From Malus domestica (Eukaryota; Streptophyta; Magnoliopsida; Rosales; Rosaceae), in contig NC_091673.1 of NCBI RefSeq assembly GCF_042453785.1, positions 2,859,501-2,923,500 on the forward strand: a stretch of DNA of 64,000 bases, read 5' to 3'. The notes under the pieces were generated by a model. The model ran no database searches and had not been told where the DNA came from. It worked only from the letters and a program-made list of their open reading frames with translations. Positions 22,799-35,141 of the stretch are shown piece by piece; positions within the stretch are counted from its first letter, which is position 1, and the number at the start of each line of letters is the position of its first letter. Position numbers and translations under genes: made by a program.

Positions 22799-24890
22799 AA
22801 AATATGTGAAGAAATGTGGAATATGTACATTTGTGAGCCCCACTTATCTTTTGCTTTTCCCGCAGAGACTTGTGCTTTTCCAAGAGTGCTTATCGGATGA
22901 GTTGAGCAAAGCAAATCATATAGGCAAAAGCGGTAAATATTTTAGGTTGAGATAACAAACCGTCTTGTGTATACTTGGCAAAATATGTTAAAGTTAAACC
23001 GTCTACTTAAAATTTTATAAAGTGACGCAAGCTAATATTGCAAACAGGATTTTACGAGACCTCACATTTGTCATATTCTGTGAGTGGAGATATATCTCGA
23101 TTGAACACTTTCATTATGTCAGTTTTTGAACATGTGAAATCAACGTAGTATCAGATGAAACTTAATATAAGAAATTCTTTGTGAGATGACTCTAAGGACG
23201 ACGTGATTGGTGTAATCCTACTCAAGTTTATCTTTATCATTTTATGCATGAATCTAAATATGAAAAATCAGTTCTTTAAAACGAGTGGAAACAAATTTTA
23301 CTCTCATTTTAGCTGAGATAATTAAAATTGTGATTGCATTCACTCCACCCACTTTGATGTTATATACAGAAGGAATCTAAGGACCCCATGTTGACAAGCA
23401 TTATTTCTTTATGCTCCCTTGTCAAATTTTCTCTACAGAAAAAGGCCCTTGTATGCAATTATTTATTTCTACCCCAAGTGTTGAACCAATGATTACTATC
23501 ACTACACTTAATGCTAAATACAATCGTTTAGACAATTATCGAGTTGGTGGGTGAATGTAGCCACCTCAAATTTCAATCACTACTTTTTAGTCAAGATAGT
23601 TTCTGAAATTGTCATAACTCTACATTTTGGTTCATGAGATTTAAAATCGATAAAACTGATCTCTGAGATTGTCCATTGTCAATCACTTTGGTCTTTATGT
23701 GAAAAATCTCCTATAATTGAAGAAACCACTAGTTCAATGGAGGGATTGATTTGACAAAAATACCCTCAATTTAACAAAAATTTCTCATAGAATAACCAAA
23801 ATGATTGATAATGAATGCTCTCAGGAATCACTTCTATCGATTTTAAATCTCAAAGACCAAAAACCAAAATGATGAGTTATGTCAATCTCAAATATATTTT
23901 TTTTTTGATAAAAAGCCCACTTGATACTTAAATACTTAATAACATTGGCTTTATAAAGAGGGAATAGTAATGATTAAAGGCCAAGGGAAGGGAAGGGATG
24001 CTCTTCATCATTCATGTATGGGAGTTGTTGGCGTGGGAGTCGTCTTCTTTCTTGCTTTCGAGTGTCCCCAGTCACTTAGCAATTTGCATGCCCAAAAGCC
24101 AAAAGTGATCGACTGCCAGGCACTGCTGACCACAAAATGAAAGGTTAACTAGTATGGTATCTTGTTTAATTGATCTTACGCTAAATCAACGTTATCTTTA
24201 TATAACAGAGAAATCGAGATACGATACTCATAGATTTTACGATGGTTTTTGTAGAATTTTGTAAAACCGATTAAAATACTGCCTCTTAATAGAGCAAATG
24301 AACGAGGAGAGTTTATAACAGAAGTTGCAAAGACTCCTCTGTGCGTTGGTTAGGATCGTTTTCTGAGTAATAAGCAAAACAAAAATCTTAACGCTCGAGG
24401 GACACTAAAAGACTAGATGAAACTCCAAGCAGAATCCTCATCTGAGCACTTAATCATAAGCAAATTTAACAGTAGAACCTCCATTAGAAGAACCCAGATG
24501 CAGGTATCACTTACCAGGTATATTCCTTTCCAAATCAGCCGGGTTACTAATAATCCTCAGTTTTGATAAACCAAATATTCAGGATCCTTCTCCACGTCAG
24601 CAATCCATGGTAAAGGACTCTCCAAGTCAGCAATCTCAACACCAACATTTTGAATTAATCAACTCGCCGTCATCAAGTCAGCTACACAAGTTGGATACCT
24701 CTTCAAACTCTTCAACAGATAGAAAGGAATCACAATCCTTCCTTATCTAAAACTCCTGTGTAACTTAGTTTTGAATTTCAAATGTAATCAACTAATATGT
24801 TTATACTGTAACCTTATCTTGTAATCTATATATAATGAAGTCCATACCTCACTCATAATCAATTGAGTTGAGCTTATGCAATCAATATTT
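22799..24890. other. Intergenic DNA between the permease gene and the MED25 relic
   Basis: No gene seen. The stretch 23560-23900 (acattttggttcatgag ... and its inverted echo aaaccaaaatgatgagttat) looks like an old short inverted-repeat element. The stretch 24500-24880 resembles LTR-like DNA with a TATA-type region, but no partner or boundary is visible. Confidence 0.4.
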
Positions 24891-24893
24891 ACT

Positions 24894-25525
24894 GTTGGAA
24901 AATAGTTATTTATTTACACTATGTTTGGATGAAGAAATTTAAGATTACCAAAAAATTTTAAAATGATGGAAATTGAATTGATAGGATTTTATTTTCTAGA
25001 ATTTGTGAATTTTCTTGTTTAGTTAGCCTAAAAGAACAATGGAATTGAATACGGAATTTGTTATACTTAAGCTCTCTCAATCATAGAAATTAGAAAATGA
25101 CACCTATGTACATGAAATTTAAACTTGGGAATTGGAGGTCTCAAATTCCAAGTTTTTTTTTTCACGCGGAAATTCTAAATTTCTATGTATATGAATCCAA
25201 ATAAGAGAATTCGTGCATATCAATTTACAAATTCTAATTTTTATCTAAATTTCAAGTTTATTTTCTTCATCCAAATGTAGTGTTATTGTTTAGATTTGGG
25301 CTTAAGCTCATTAGAATTAGGTTTTCGTTTCCTTGCTTATTAGGGACTAGGGTTAGTTTATTATAAATAGAGAACTTTGTTATTCAGAGATAATAAGTCA
25401 GTCAAGATGTAGTCTCTTCGGTTCATGTTGCCTTCTTGGCAATTTCATTTAATAAAGTTTTATATTCAGTTAGTTCGTTTGTTTGTTGCGTACTCTGATA
25501 TTCAACTTTTCCAACCCTAGCTTAA
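24894..25525. repeat. Candidate solo LTR or transposon end with nested MITE
   Basis: Begins ttggaaaatag (about 24897), ends near the inverted acttttccaa (about 25514) and has a TATA-like ttataaatagagaac near 25362 and an aataaa signal near 25451, as an LTR would. No target duplication was found. It is interrupted by the MITE at 24917-25282. Weak call. Confidence 0.3.
24917..25282. mobile_element. Tourist-like (PIF/Harbinger) MITE
   Basis: A 366-bp element with 20-bp-class terminal inverted repeats (cactatgtttggatgaagaa and, inverted, cactacatttggatgaagaa), flanked by the exact 3-bp duplication TTA (24914-24916 and 25283-25285). TTA target sites and this size fit Tourist elements. It lies inside the LTR-like segment. 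Confidence 0.8.
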
Positions 25526-25745
25526 ATTCTTTCAAGTACATCATCGGCTTGAAGAACCTACAAAAGCATCACAAATTTCTATCCAACGAGTAAAGTAAGC
25601 TAAGCTACGGTTTCATAAATTTCATTTAAAAAGATAGGCTTCAGAAACTGATAACTAAAATTCCAATCATTAGGGGTTCACTGGTTGATAGTAAAGTTAT
25701 TCATATGCTAGTCCCGGAGTGTTTTTAACAAGTTGAGGCTCTTAT

Positions 25746-26568
25746 TTAACCCATAAAACCCTCTCCAGGCATATTAGGACCTTGTGACAAAACTTGTCCC
25801 CGTGGAACTAACTGCAACCGGCCTTGACATAAGCTCGGCCATCCCCGTCCCAACCAACTGTTGTTGTTGGTGCTGCTGCTGCAATTGCTGAAGTTGCGGC
25901 AGTTGCTGTTGTGATTGAAGTTGTGAGAGCTGCTGCTGTTGTTGAATCTGAGGGTGCTGCTCTTGAATCTGTGGATGTCTCCGAGGATGCTGTTGCTGCT
26001 GACCGGGTACTTGCATGTGGTGGTGTTGTTGACCGCCTACTTGAATTTGTTGCATTTGCTGCTGCTGTTGTTGACCGCCTACTTGTGGCTTAAACACAAC
26101 CATATCCTGAACCAAAGGTAGACTTTGCTTCAACAAAAACCAGGTTGTAAGAGAGTTACAATGCCGAGTCACAACCTCATTTGGAGTACCGCCACAGGCC
26201 TCGAGTTCAGAAAAAAATTTAAACAGAAGGTGCAGGGTATGCAGGGAGCCTTCAGAATTAAAAGCACCTTGTACAGGCTAGAAAGCACTTTAATCGACCC
26301 CACAAAATCTTTGAAAAATACAAGGTCCATATTGCAGGTTTCTTTTAGCACTGAAGGTACCTCACATATTTGTTGTGGATTTACGAGCTAATAGTTGGCG
26401 GCCATAAATACTTAATATTGAAAAAAAACTAATGATAAGAAATTACAATCCGCAGTAAAAGAAAGACCCAAGTCAATAACAAGCTCACCCCTGGAAACAG
26501 CATTCCAATCAAGCGGTATGCTTTGTCTGAAACGGAGAATAGTAGTGTCTGAGAGGGCAATTGGATCA
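25746..26568 (-). pseudogene. MED25 (PFT1) 3' fragment, pseudogene
   Basis: Two exons of the gene for Mediator subunit 25 survive on the minus strand. Exon 26489-26568 encodes QLPSQTLLFSVSDKA and RLIGMLFPG from the end of the activator-interacting domain. After a 382-bp GT-AG intron, exon 25746-26106 begins DMVVFKPQ and continues as the glutamine-rich tail. Frame is then lost: the longest frame stops at 25774, while the true MED25 ending (GQV, SQGPNMPG, GFMG, stop at 25746-25748) lies in another frame. No upstream exons for the von Willebrand-type domain or the middle region are found before 27.3 kb. The retained intron shows this is a DNA-level relic, not a processed copy. Its place between LHT-like 6 and HHO equals that of Arabidopsis MED25 (At1g25540). 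Confidence 0.85.
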
Positions 26569-27350
26569 CTGCACACTGAAAAAAGTGGGAAATCAGCTTT
26601 TTGAGGAGAAGAAAAATAGCAGAATAGTTCTCGGTTTCATGTGTACATTCGAAGGAAATCTACTGCAGAAGGTCAAATAAATTAGAAAAACTAGCTTTCG
26701 ATGCTGAAGTCTCACAAGGATGATACTAGAATCAAGAATTACCCCACTTCAAGCCAAGAGAGCCACTTAAATGCATAAATTTAGTTTATCACAGCACTCA
26801 GAGGTAATTCAGTTTAAACAGATAATTAACCAAGTTCATATGAGAATGTCACACAGAGTCTGAGGAAGTACTCTGCTAGATCAGAATTTACAGATAATCA
26901 AGTGGTAATCCAAGATGCTATATATATATATTTTGTACAAATATTACACATCCACAAATGATAATCAAGTGATAATCAAGTGATAATCCAAGATGCTATA
27001 TAATCAAGTGATAATCAAGTGGTAATCCACAAATGTCACACAGAGCCTTAGATCAATCGCACATCCACAAATAACACCTTACGGAGATCGAATCAGATGA
27101 TCAATTTTCAGAGAGATTGTAACCTCAAAATCATTAATACAAATATTATTTTGTACATGTGTTCTTGTCTCGTTTGTTTCAGGAATATTTCGTGTTTACA
27201 ACAACACTCGTTTATAAAAGACGAAAAACTGACGTTACTGACGAGCGTGAGAGCGATGCACTTCTAAGAGCATTTTAAATCAGAATTCAAAGTTAGTGCG
27301 TTAAGCAAGCTCGTTTGTTGCAAGGCATCTCCCACCAATTAAAGAAAAAT
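26569..27350. other. Degraded upstream part of the MED25 locus
   Basis: I searched this stretch by eye for further MED25 exons on the minus strand and saw none. It holds an 11-bp repeat cluster (26893-27030). Confidence 0.45.
26893..27030. repeat. Short tandem/dispersed repeat based on ATAATCAAGTG
   Basis: The 11-mer ataatcaagtg occurs about six times, partly in tandem, and the longer phrase taatccaagatgctatata is duplicated around an AT tract. Confidence 0.8.
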
Positions 27351-27504
27351 AAGAGCTCATTTGAATGTGCCTTTAAAATGACTGAAAGTGCTTTTGGTGA
27401 AAATCTTTTTGGGAACAATCCTTAGTAAAAATATTAATAAATCCTAAAAAAACACTTAAAGTGCTTCCTAGAAGAAGCACGTAACTAGTGCTTCTTGTAG
27501 AAAG

Positions 27505-27793
27505 TGATAAACCAAGTCCGAATTCAAAGGTTCCCGCCACAACACTTACTGAAGATCGTAATCCGATTAGTCAAAAGGAAGGCTGAGATAAGCCTTATCT
27601 GTTGAAAGTATTTTGAATTTAAATAGGTTATTTATCATTTGTATTATCTGTAAATTTGGTTTGAAGAGTTTGTTCTTCATCCAAATACTTCTCCTTGGTT
27701 TGAAGAGTTTGTTCTTCATCCAAACACTTCTTGTAATCACTATAAAACAACATCAAATGGAATACGCTCAGATCAACAAGCACAATTCTTTTA
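27505..27793 (+). repeat. 5' LTR of the Copia element
   Basis: 289 bp. It contains a doubled phrase ttggtttgaagagtttgttc, also present in the 3' copy. Confidence 0.92.
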
Positions 27794-30700
27794 TGGTATC
27801 ATCCCTTTCCAAGTCTTACGACATATTCCCTTCCCAATACAATGTCTTCTTCCGCTGCCCTCACCAATGTTTCTGCTTTTCTTCCTCTAAAACTTGATCA
27901 CCATAACTATCCCTTGTGGCGTGCCCAGTTTGTTCCACTCCTTCGGAGTCGTAGTTTGATGCCTTATGTTGATGGCACTTCTCAGTGCCCTTCCGCTTTT
28001 CTCCTGGATGATGACGGTCAACATACTGACACCATCAATCCTCTCCTTGAACCTTGGATCCAGACTGACCAGATGGTTCTCTCGTGGCTCACTAGTTCCC
28101 TCTCTCCTCCTGTTATGCATGTTGTCGTCAAATGCATTAGTGCTGCCGAGGCCTGGAAGGCGTTACAGGACCGATATGCACCTTCCTCACACAATCGTGT
28201 TATTCAACTCACACAATCGTGTTATTCAACTTCGCGGGGAACTTCTCAATCTCCGCCGTGGTGATCTCAGTATTGCAGATTATTTGGATAAACTCAACAC
28301 CTTGGCTGATCAGTTGGCCTTATCTGGTTCTCCCATTGCTGACGCGGACTTAATTGCCACGATCATGAATAATGTCGGCCCGCTGTATGAGAACACAGTT
28401 GCCTCAATCCAAGCCCGAGAAACTCCTATCTCGTATGCTGCTTTGGAAGCACTGCTTCTTAGTGCTGAAACTCGTCATCTTACCTTCAATTTGTCTGGCG
28501 ACACTTCTGCTTTGACTGTTATGGCTGCTACTCGTGGCCGTCGAAACCCTGTTCCTGCAGGTTTTGCGCGTGGCGGAGGCCGTGGCGCTGTCCCTCCTCG
28601 TGGTGGAAATCAGACTCGGCCAAATGCTGTTGCTGCTCCTAATCCAGGACGTCCCCATGACGGTATTCTTGGTGCAGGACCCTCACCGTCTGATCGCACA
28701 CCCCTTCGCTGCCAGATTTGTCGTCGTAATGGTTACTCTGCCATTGATTGTTACAACCGTATGAATACGTCTTATGAAGGTCGTGTTCCAAGTGCTCGTC
28801 TCACAGCCCTTGCTGCACAGTCTACCCCTGTACCCCAGTCTGTCTCTACTGCTCCCACAACGTGGCTTCTGGACTCTGGAGCCAACACCCATATCACCAA
28901 TGATCCTGGTCAACTTACAAATGCACAGAAGTACACAGGCACAGATCAAGTCGGTGGTGTTCATGGTGGTCAAGGTTTGCACATTTCCCAAATAGGCACA
29001 TCTTTTATTCACTCTCCCACTAGCTCCTATCCTCTTTCTAATACTTTATATTGTCCTGATGCCTCTCAAAATATATTATCTATCAATCAATTCTCTTCTG
29101 ACAATGATTGTTTCTTTGTCCTTCATCCTAATTTCTTCCGTGTTCAGGATATCCGCTCGGGGAGGATCCTTTTCTCAGGCCGGAGTAACACTGGTGTTTA
29201 TCCATATGCCAGTTTTAATTTCAATAAAAGACATGGACTATTTTTGTGCATGGGAGTCAAGGTTGATGATCGTATTTGGCACTCCAGACTCGGTCATCCA
29301 TCGTCATTTATTTTAAAACATTTAGTTTCTACTAGCAAAGTGCCTCTTACTAGGCACCATTTTAATTCTGTCTGTCATTCATGCCCTTTGGGCAAAAGCA
29401 AGAAATTGCCATTTTTACCATCAAATTCTATTTCCCATTTTCCTTTACAACTTATTCATTCTGATGTGTGGACGTCCCCTACTTTGTCAATTTCTGGTTT
29501 TCGATATTATGTGATTTTCATTGATGATTTTTCGCGATATACATGGCTATATCCTTTAAAACTAAAATCTGATGTGTTCTCCACATTCATCAAATTTCAA
29601 ACTGAAATGGAGAATAAATTTCAACGAACAATCCAAACTTTTCAAACGGATGGTGGAGGAGAATATATTAACAACAATTTTAAATCTTATTTAGAAAAAC
29701 ATGGCATTCATCCTCAATATACATGCCCTCACCATCCTGAACAAAACGGTATGGCAGAACGTAAACATCGTCATTTGGTTGAAACTGGTCTCACTATTCT
29801 TGCTCATGCGTCCATGCCACAAACCTATTGGGCTGAAGCTCTACATACTGCTAATTTTTTAATAAATCGCCTGCCAACTAAAGTTTTGAACTTAACTTCT
29901 CCATACACAAAATTATTTCACCGAGAACCATCCTATGATTTTTTTAAGGTTTTTGGGTGTGCTTGTTTTCCATACCTACGTCCATACATGTCAACAAAAT
30001 TGCATTTTTGTTCTAAAAAATGTGTTCTCTTAGGTTATTCTCAAAATCAATTAGGGTATAGGTACCTTGACCCATGCACATGTCGTGTCTTCATGTCTAA
30101 ACATGTTCTTTTTGATGAAAATTGTTTTCCATTTCATGCAAATCTCAGTGTTACTCCCGTACCATCCTCTCTACATGATAACCGTCCCATTACTCTTGGG
30201 ACCCCTGAACTCACTTTTCCATCCCCCCCCCCAAATTCGCCACCTAATCCTACTTTATCCCATACTTCCATTACCCATTCCAACACTCTTTCAGAAACTC
30301 ACATTCCCTCACCCGTCTCTATCACACACCATTTGACTCTTATTTCCTCTCCCATCCACTCACCTTTACCCTCCTCCCACCCTACCCTACTATCCCCCCC
30401 CCCCCCATTTCCACACATCCAGTAAACAATCAATTACCTTTAACGTCACTTCAACCTACCCCACTACCCCCCCCCCACTTTCGACAACCCCATCAGCTCT
30501 AGCACCCCCCACTATCCATCTTATGGTTACACGTGCAAAAGATGGCATTTCTAAACCTAACCCTAAGTATGCCCATACGTCCACCATCACTGCTATGTCG
30601 GAACCTACATGCTACAGTCAAGCTAATAAATTTCAGGAATGGAGGACAGCTATGGCTGATGAATTCAATGCCCTACAACGTGCGGGCACATGGTCTTTGG

Positions 30701-32125
30701 TACCCTATACTCCTACCATGAATGTACTACCCAATAAATGGATCTTTCGTATTAAACGCAAGTCTGATGGGTCTATTGACAGGTTTAAGGCTCGCCTTGT
30801 GGCCAATGGTTTTCATCAACAACTAGGTCTTGATTATGGTGAAACTTTTAGTCCAGTGGTGACCCACTCAACCATTCGTCTTATTATTGCTATGGCTGTT
30901 CATTTTTCATGGCCTATCCGCCAACTGGATGTTCAGAATGCGTTTTTACATGGTTCCATATCTGATGAAGTTTACATGAAACAACCCACCGGTTTTGTTG
31001 ATCCTCAATATCCCACACATGTCTGTAAATTGCGCAGATCGTTGTATGGACTTAAACAGGCCCCTAGGGCATGGTTCCAATGTTTTTCTAATCATCTGGA
31101 ACACCTTGGTTTTGTGGCCTCCCAAGCAGACTCATCTCTTTTTGTGTATTGTCATGGTTTAATTCGTATTTACTTATTAATCTATGTTGATGACATACTT
31201 ATCACATGCAACAACATTCAGTGTATCAACTCCTTGATCAAGGACATGTGCTCGGTTTTTTCAATGAAAGATCTTGGTCCTCTCACTTATTTTTTGGGTA
31301 TGGAGATTCATCGCTCCAGTCATGGCCTTCATCTCTCACAGTCTAAATATATTTCTGATTTGCTTCAACGTACAAACATGGTGGACTGTAAACCGGTCTC
31401 CACTCCTGCAGTCAGTGGCAAAAGCCTCAACTTACCCTTACAAGACATCACCGAGTTCAGGAGTGTGGTAGGTGCGTTCCAATATCTTACTTTCACCCGC
31501 TCTGATATTGCCTTCTCTGTCAACCAGGTTTGCCAGTTCATGCATCAACCAACCACCACACACTGGATTGCTGTTAAACGCATCCTTCGTTATTTGAAGT
31601 CCACTCCCGATCATGGACTTGTGTACAAACCTGGACCTCTTACCCTCACTGCCTTTGCCGACTCTGATTATGTAGGAGACCTCGATGATCGCAAATCCAC
31701 TGGCGGGTTTTGTATATTTCTTGGTCCAAACCTTGTGTCCTGGAGTTCTAAGAAACAAAAAGGAGTTCTCGCTCTAGCACAGAATCAGAATACAGACAAC
31801 TTGCCATAACTGCAGCTACTATTTCATGGTTTCGTCAACTCTTTAAAGACCTGCATCTTCATCTGTCTCATCCAAAGGTGTGGTGTGATAATATTTCTGC
31901 AATCTCCCTTGCCTCTAACCCTGTTTTTCATGCACGGACCCGTCATGTGGAAGTTGACTATCATTATATTCGTGAAAAGGTTACTCGTGGTGAACTTCAG
32001 GTGGGCTATGTCGCTACTCAAGATCAGGTTGCTGATTTTTTGACTAAAGGCCTGTCTACTTATCGTTTCAACTATCTTTTATCCAAGCTTCCCGTTCGCC
32101 GGCGACCGCTCAGCTTGCGGGGGTG

Positions 32126-32414
32126 TGATAAATCAAGTCCGAATTCAAGGGTTCCCGCCACAACACTTACTGAAGATCGTAATCCGATTAGTCAAAAGGA
32201 AGGCTGAGATAAGCCTTATCTGTTGAAAGTATTTTGAATTTAAATAGGTTATTTATCATTTGTATTATGTGTAAATTTGGTTTGAAGAGTTTGTTCTTCA
32301 TCCAAATACTTCCCCTTGGTTTGAAGAGTTTGTTCTTCATCCAAATACTTCTTGTAATCACTATAAAACAACATCAAATGGAATATGCTCAGATCAACGA
32401 GCACAATTCTTTTA
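32126..32414 (+). repeat. 3' LTR of the Copia element
   Basis: 289 bp, same length as the 5' LTR with about seven substitutions, followed by the target duplication GAAAG. Confidence 0.92.
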
Positions 32415-32501
32415 GAAAGCACTTAAAGTGCTTTTGAAACCCAAGAATATTTTTTCTAAAAGCGTTTTCAGTCATTTTAAAAGCACATCCAAACGAACCC
32501 T

Positions 32502-32999
32502 AAGAAACTTGTAAACATGGCAATTTCTACTATACATTGTACATTAAATTTGACAAAAATAAAATACATGTCAAATATCAATGTCCTTTGACATTTAAAA
32601 ATAAAAAATAATAATAATAATAAAAAAAAAAAAAAGAGAGAGAGAGAGAGGACCGGGTGAAGCCCGCGTCCGGAGCCCAACCCAGATTAGACGTCGTATA
32701 AATAAATGAAAACTTGGCCGATAAGGAAACGAAACCGGTGGGCAGGTGATCTCGAAAACGACCCAGCGAAGACACAGCCCATTTGGTCTTTAATAACCAG
32801 CAGGAAACCGCCACACTCCCAACCAACCAGAAGCTGATCGCTACTAGGAATCTTTCGACAATTCGCAGTTCCGTAGGATTGGGATTTTGGATTCGACGAA
32901 TACGAGAATGCTTGGGATTTTCCGAAGAGCTGTCTAAGGTTTCAGTGACTTGTCGTAGAACCCAGATACTGTCATCTGGGTTTTGTTGATTCGGCAAAG
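32502..32999. other. Promoter and 5' UTR region of the BRO1-domain gene
   Basis: AT-rich stretch, an (A)n(GA)n tract near 32620-32650, then a more GC-rich leader up to the ATG at 33000. No separate gene supported. Confidence 0.5.
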
Positions 33000-35141
33000 A
33001 TGATGCTGCACTTTAATGACCCGGCAAAGTTGAAGACCAAGAAGGTAGCTTTTTCTTCTTTTTTGGAGAGTTTGTATTGAGCTTTTTTTCTTTTTTATTG
33101 TATGGGGGTCGTTGAATTCTGAGGTTATTGCATACCCAGCTGCTCAAATTCTCCATCTTTTCGATTTTGTGCGTAAATCCAATTGGGTTTTCTGAAGTTT
33201 TTTTGGGTTAATTAAGATAAACTTTGGCGATTAATTCATATAAGTGCATGTGTCCAATAAATTATTCATCATTGTTGCTTGTTCTTTGTGTAGTTAATGA
33301 TTTTGATACTAATTTCCCAATTGTTGTGCTGTCAGATTGTGTTCGAGGAGGTTTACGCTGCTCGTGATTCCGCGACACTTGAGCAACTGAAAGAATTGAG
33401 CTCTAAGCGCAGAATGCTTGAGGAGTCCATCAATGAGAGCAGCTCCATCAATGGCGCCATTGCAAGAGAAATGTCCGGAGGGCTAACTTCTCGTAATCAA
33501 CAGGTAATTTTTTGGTGTGGCGCTTGGTATTTCGAAGACGCCTTAGTTTTTACTTGCAGATTAATGCCACTTTATGAAAGTTTTGACATTGGCACTATAC
33601 CCCAGTTTATAGGCAAATTCTGCCTGCATTTAGGTTCTTTAATTTCGGTATGGATGCATTTTTGTTGAATTCGTGCCATTGTTTTTAGTAATCTAATACT
33701 AGTTTAATTCCTTTCTTCAATCTGAATGTATTTCAGGTTGTGAGATAATATTATGTATTTCAGGTTGTGAGATAATATTATATGGAGAACTTTTCGTGTT
33801 TTTAGTACAAATTAATTCCTTCTGTTTGAATCTATTGAATTATGTAATCCAGTCTTTGATGGCATTTGCTGTCCTACTATGTCTCAGGTTCTTCACAACC
33901 TTGAACTGTATCTTCCCTTGTTGGAAAATTTGATTTGGCACGTTGATCGGGTCAAGAGCCACCACCAGATAGTTCGATGGACTTCAGAACTTAAGATACA
34001 ATGGACTAGTGTTCTTAGTTCATCTTCTTTCTTTAACTTGAAAGGATCGAAATATTTTCAAATCAACAACTTGCAGTTTGAGTTGTGCCTGACCCTTTTC
34101 CTCTATGGCGCAATCCTTCGGGAGAGGGCATTAGAAGTTCTTCCTGCAGGTAGGGATAGGGCACTAGTGCTCTTACTTTCATTTTTCACTTTTAAGATTT
34201 GTATTTTTTTTTTCTTTTAAGACCAAGGATGTAAGATTAACTAACTGGTTTCTTCGCATTGTCATAGACCTAGTGCAATCTGCCACGCTATTCCGAGAAG
34301 CTGCTGGTGTTTTTCATCACCTTGCTCATCAAGTTATTCCTTTTCTACAACACTCATTGGTTGGGGAAAGGCCACCAGAAGTTGTCTCATCAGTGTCTGC
34401 TGCCATGAGCCTCATTTGCTTGGCCGATGCCCAGGTCAGCCTTCCTTTCCTCGCTAGTTTTCCTTGTTTAGGTTTCGTGACAGAATTGCGGATGTTTGCT
34501 TGTTCTTTGTGATAATTTATGTTCGTTATGAAAATGTAACAGGCCGTAACAATTAAAAGGGCTGAAGAGAAGGGTACTACTGTCGGTCTTTTGGCAAAGT
34601 TGCACCATGGTATTGTAGAATTGCTTGATGAAGCTGCAGGCCTTTTGCATACGGCAAAGGAATGTAAAGACACTTCTTCGGATGTTGCGGTATGTCTATA
34701 TTTACAGTTTTATTCTACGATATATTCATCTCAATTTTTGGTGAAAAATCAACAATGCTTGAACGTGTTCACTCTTTCCGGTTTCTGCAGGACTTTTTAT
34801 CATCCTGCAAAATGCTACACGAGTTACAAGCCCAGAAATACTTTGCGGAAACCCTAAAGCGTTCCAACCAATTCGGGGTCGCTGTTGCAGTTCTTCGATT
34901 CACACTGACTAATGTGAAAAAGAACATGCCCGGCAAAGAATCGTGGAAGTCTGTTCTCAAAGAGGAAATTGACAATTTTTCCGAATTGCTCAGAAAGCAT
35001 GAACATGAAAACGAATTTGTTTGGCACGAGAAAATCCCCTCGGAGGAAATGTTGTTGCCAAAACCCGAAGGTAACAAAATCGCAAACATCATCCCTTATC
35101 AACCGAAAAAATGGGAAAGACAGCTTGCCTTCAAGATTTGA
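33000..35141 (+). CDS. Endosomal-targeting BRO1-like domain protein
   Basis: Six GT-AG exons (33000-33044, 33336-33503, 33888-34149, 34268-34434, 34543-34689, 34791-35141) join in frame to 379 residues, slightly shorter than Arabidopsis At1g73390/At1g17940/At1g13310 (about 410-420). BRO1 domains are boomerang-shaped helical folds that bind ESCRT-III proteins; the role of this plant-only short family is not established. Typical phrases are LHFNDPAKLKTKK, LEQLKELSSKRR, IVRWTSELKIQWTS, YGAILRERALEVLPA, RPPEVVSSVSAAMSLICLA, EKGTTVGLLAKLHHG, the MPG-ESW phrase and the end PYQPKKWERQLAFKI. The first of two adjacent ATGs (33000 and 33003) is given. Intron 2 carries a 27-bp duplication (33729-33782). 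The position fits At1g13310 beside HRS1. Confidence 0.92.
33729..33782. repeat. 27-bp tandem duplication in BRO1-gene intron 2
   Basis: Two adjacent copies of tatttcaggttgtgagataa plus tattatg. Confidence 0.9.

Larger units (their letters stand above)
27505..32414 (+). mobile_element. Ty1/Copia LTR retrotransposon, nearly full length
   Basis: A 4.9-kb element with 289-bp LTRs at both ends (TGATAAA...TTCTTTTA), flanked by the exact 5-bp duplication GAAAG (27500-27504 and 32415-32419). A primer-binding-like TGGTATCA follows the 5' LTR and a purine tract precedes the 3' LTR. Parts in order: gag (about 27842-28780), protease (LLDSGANTHI near 28870), integrase (HHPEQNGMAERKHRHLVE near 29750), reverse transcriptase (YVDDILI near 31190) and RNase H (about 31650-32100), the Copia order. 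The gag start resembles the Ale/Retrofit lineage, which is uncertain. The LTRs differ at about 7 of 289 sites (2.4 percent), suggesting roughly one to three million years. The element is complete in layout but its coding region is interrupted in a few places, so it is a recent fossil. Confidence 0.95.
27352..32501. mobile_element. MITE (hAT-like, 'TTTGGATGTGC' family) split by a Copia element
   Basis: The two halves, 27352-27504 and 32420-32501, together form one short element. The left half starts gagctcatttgaatgtgcct and the right half ends in the inverted form aaaagcacatccaaacgaac. The remainder is the younger Copia insertion and its 5-bp target duplication. A related MITE, also split, is at about 57690-58765. 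Confidence 0.65.

Noticed and set aside
25911-26121. Plus-strand Leu/Val-rich frames
   Set aside because: Antisense reading of the CAG-rich MED25 glutamine tail.
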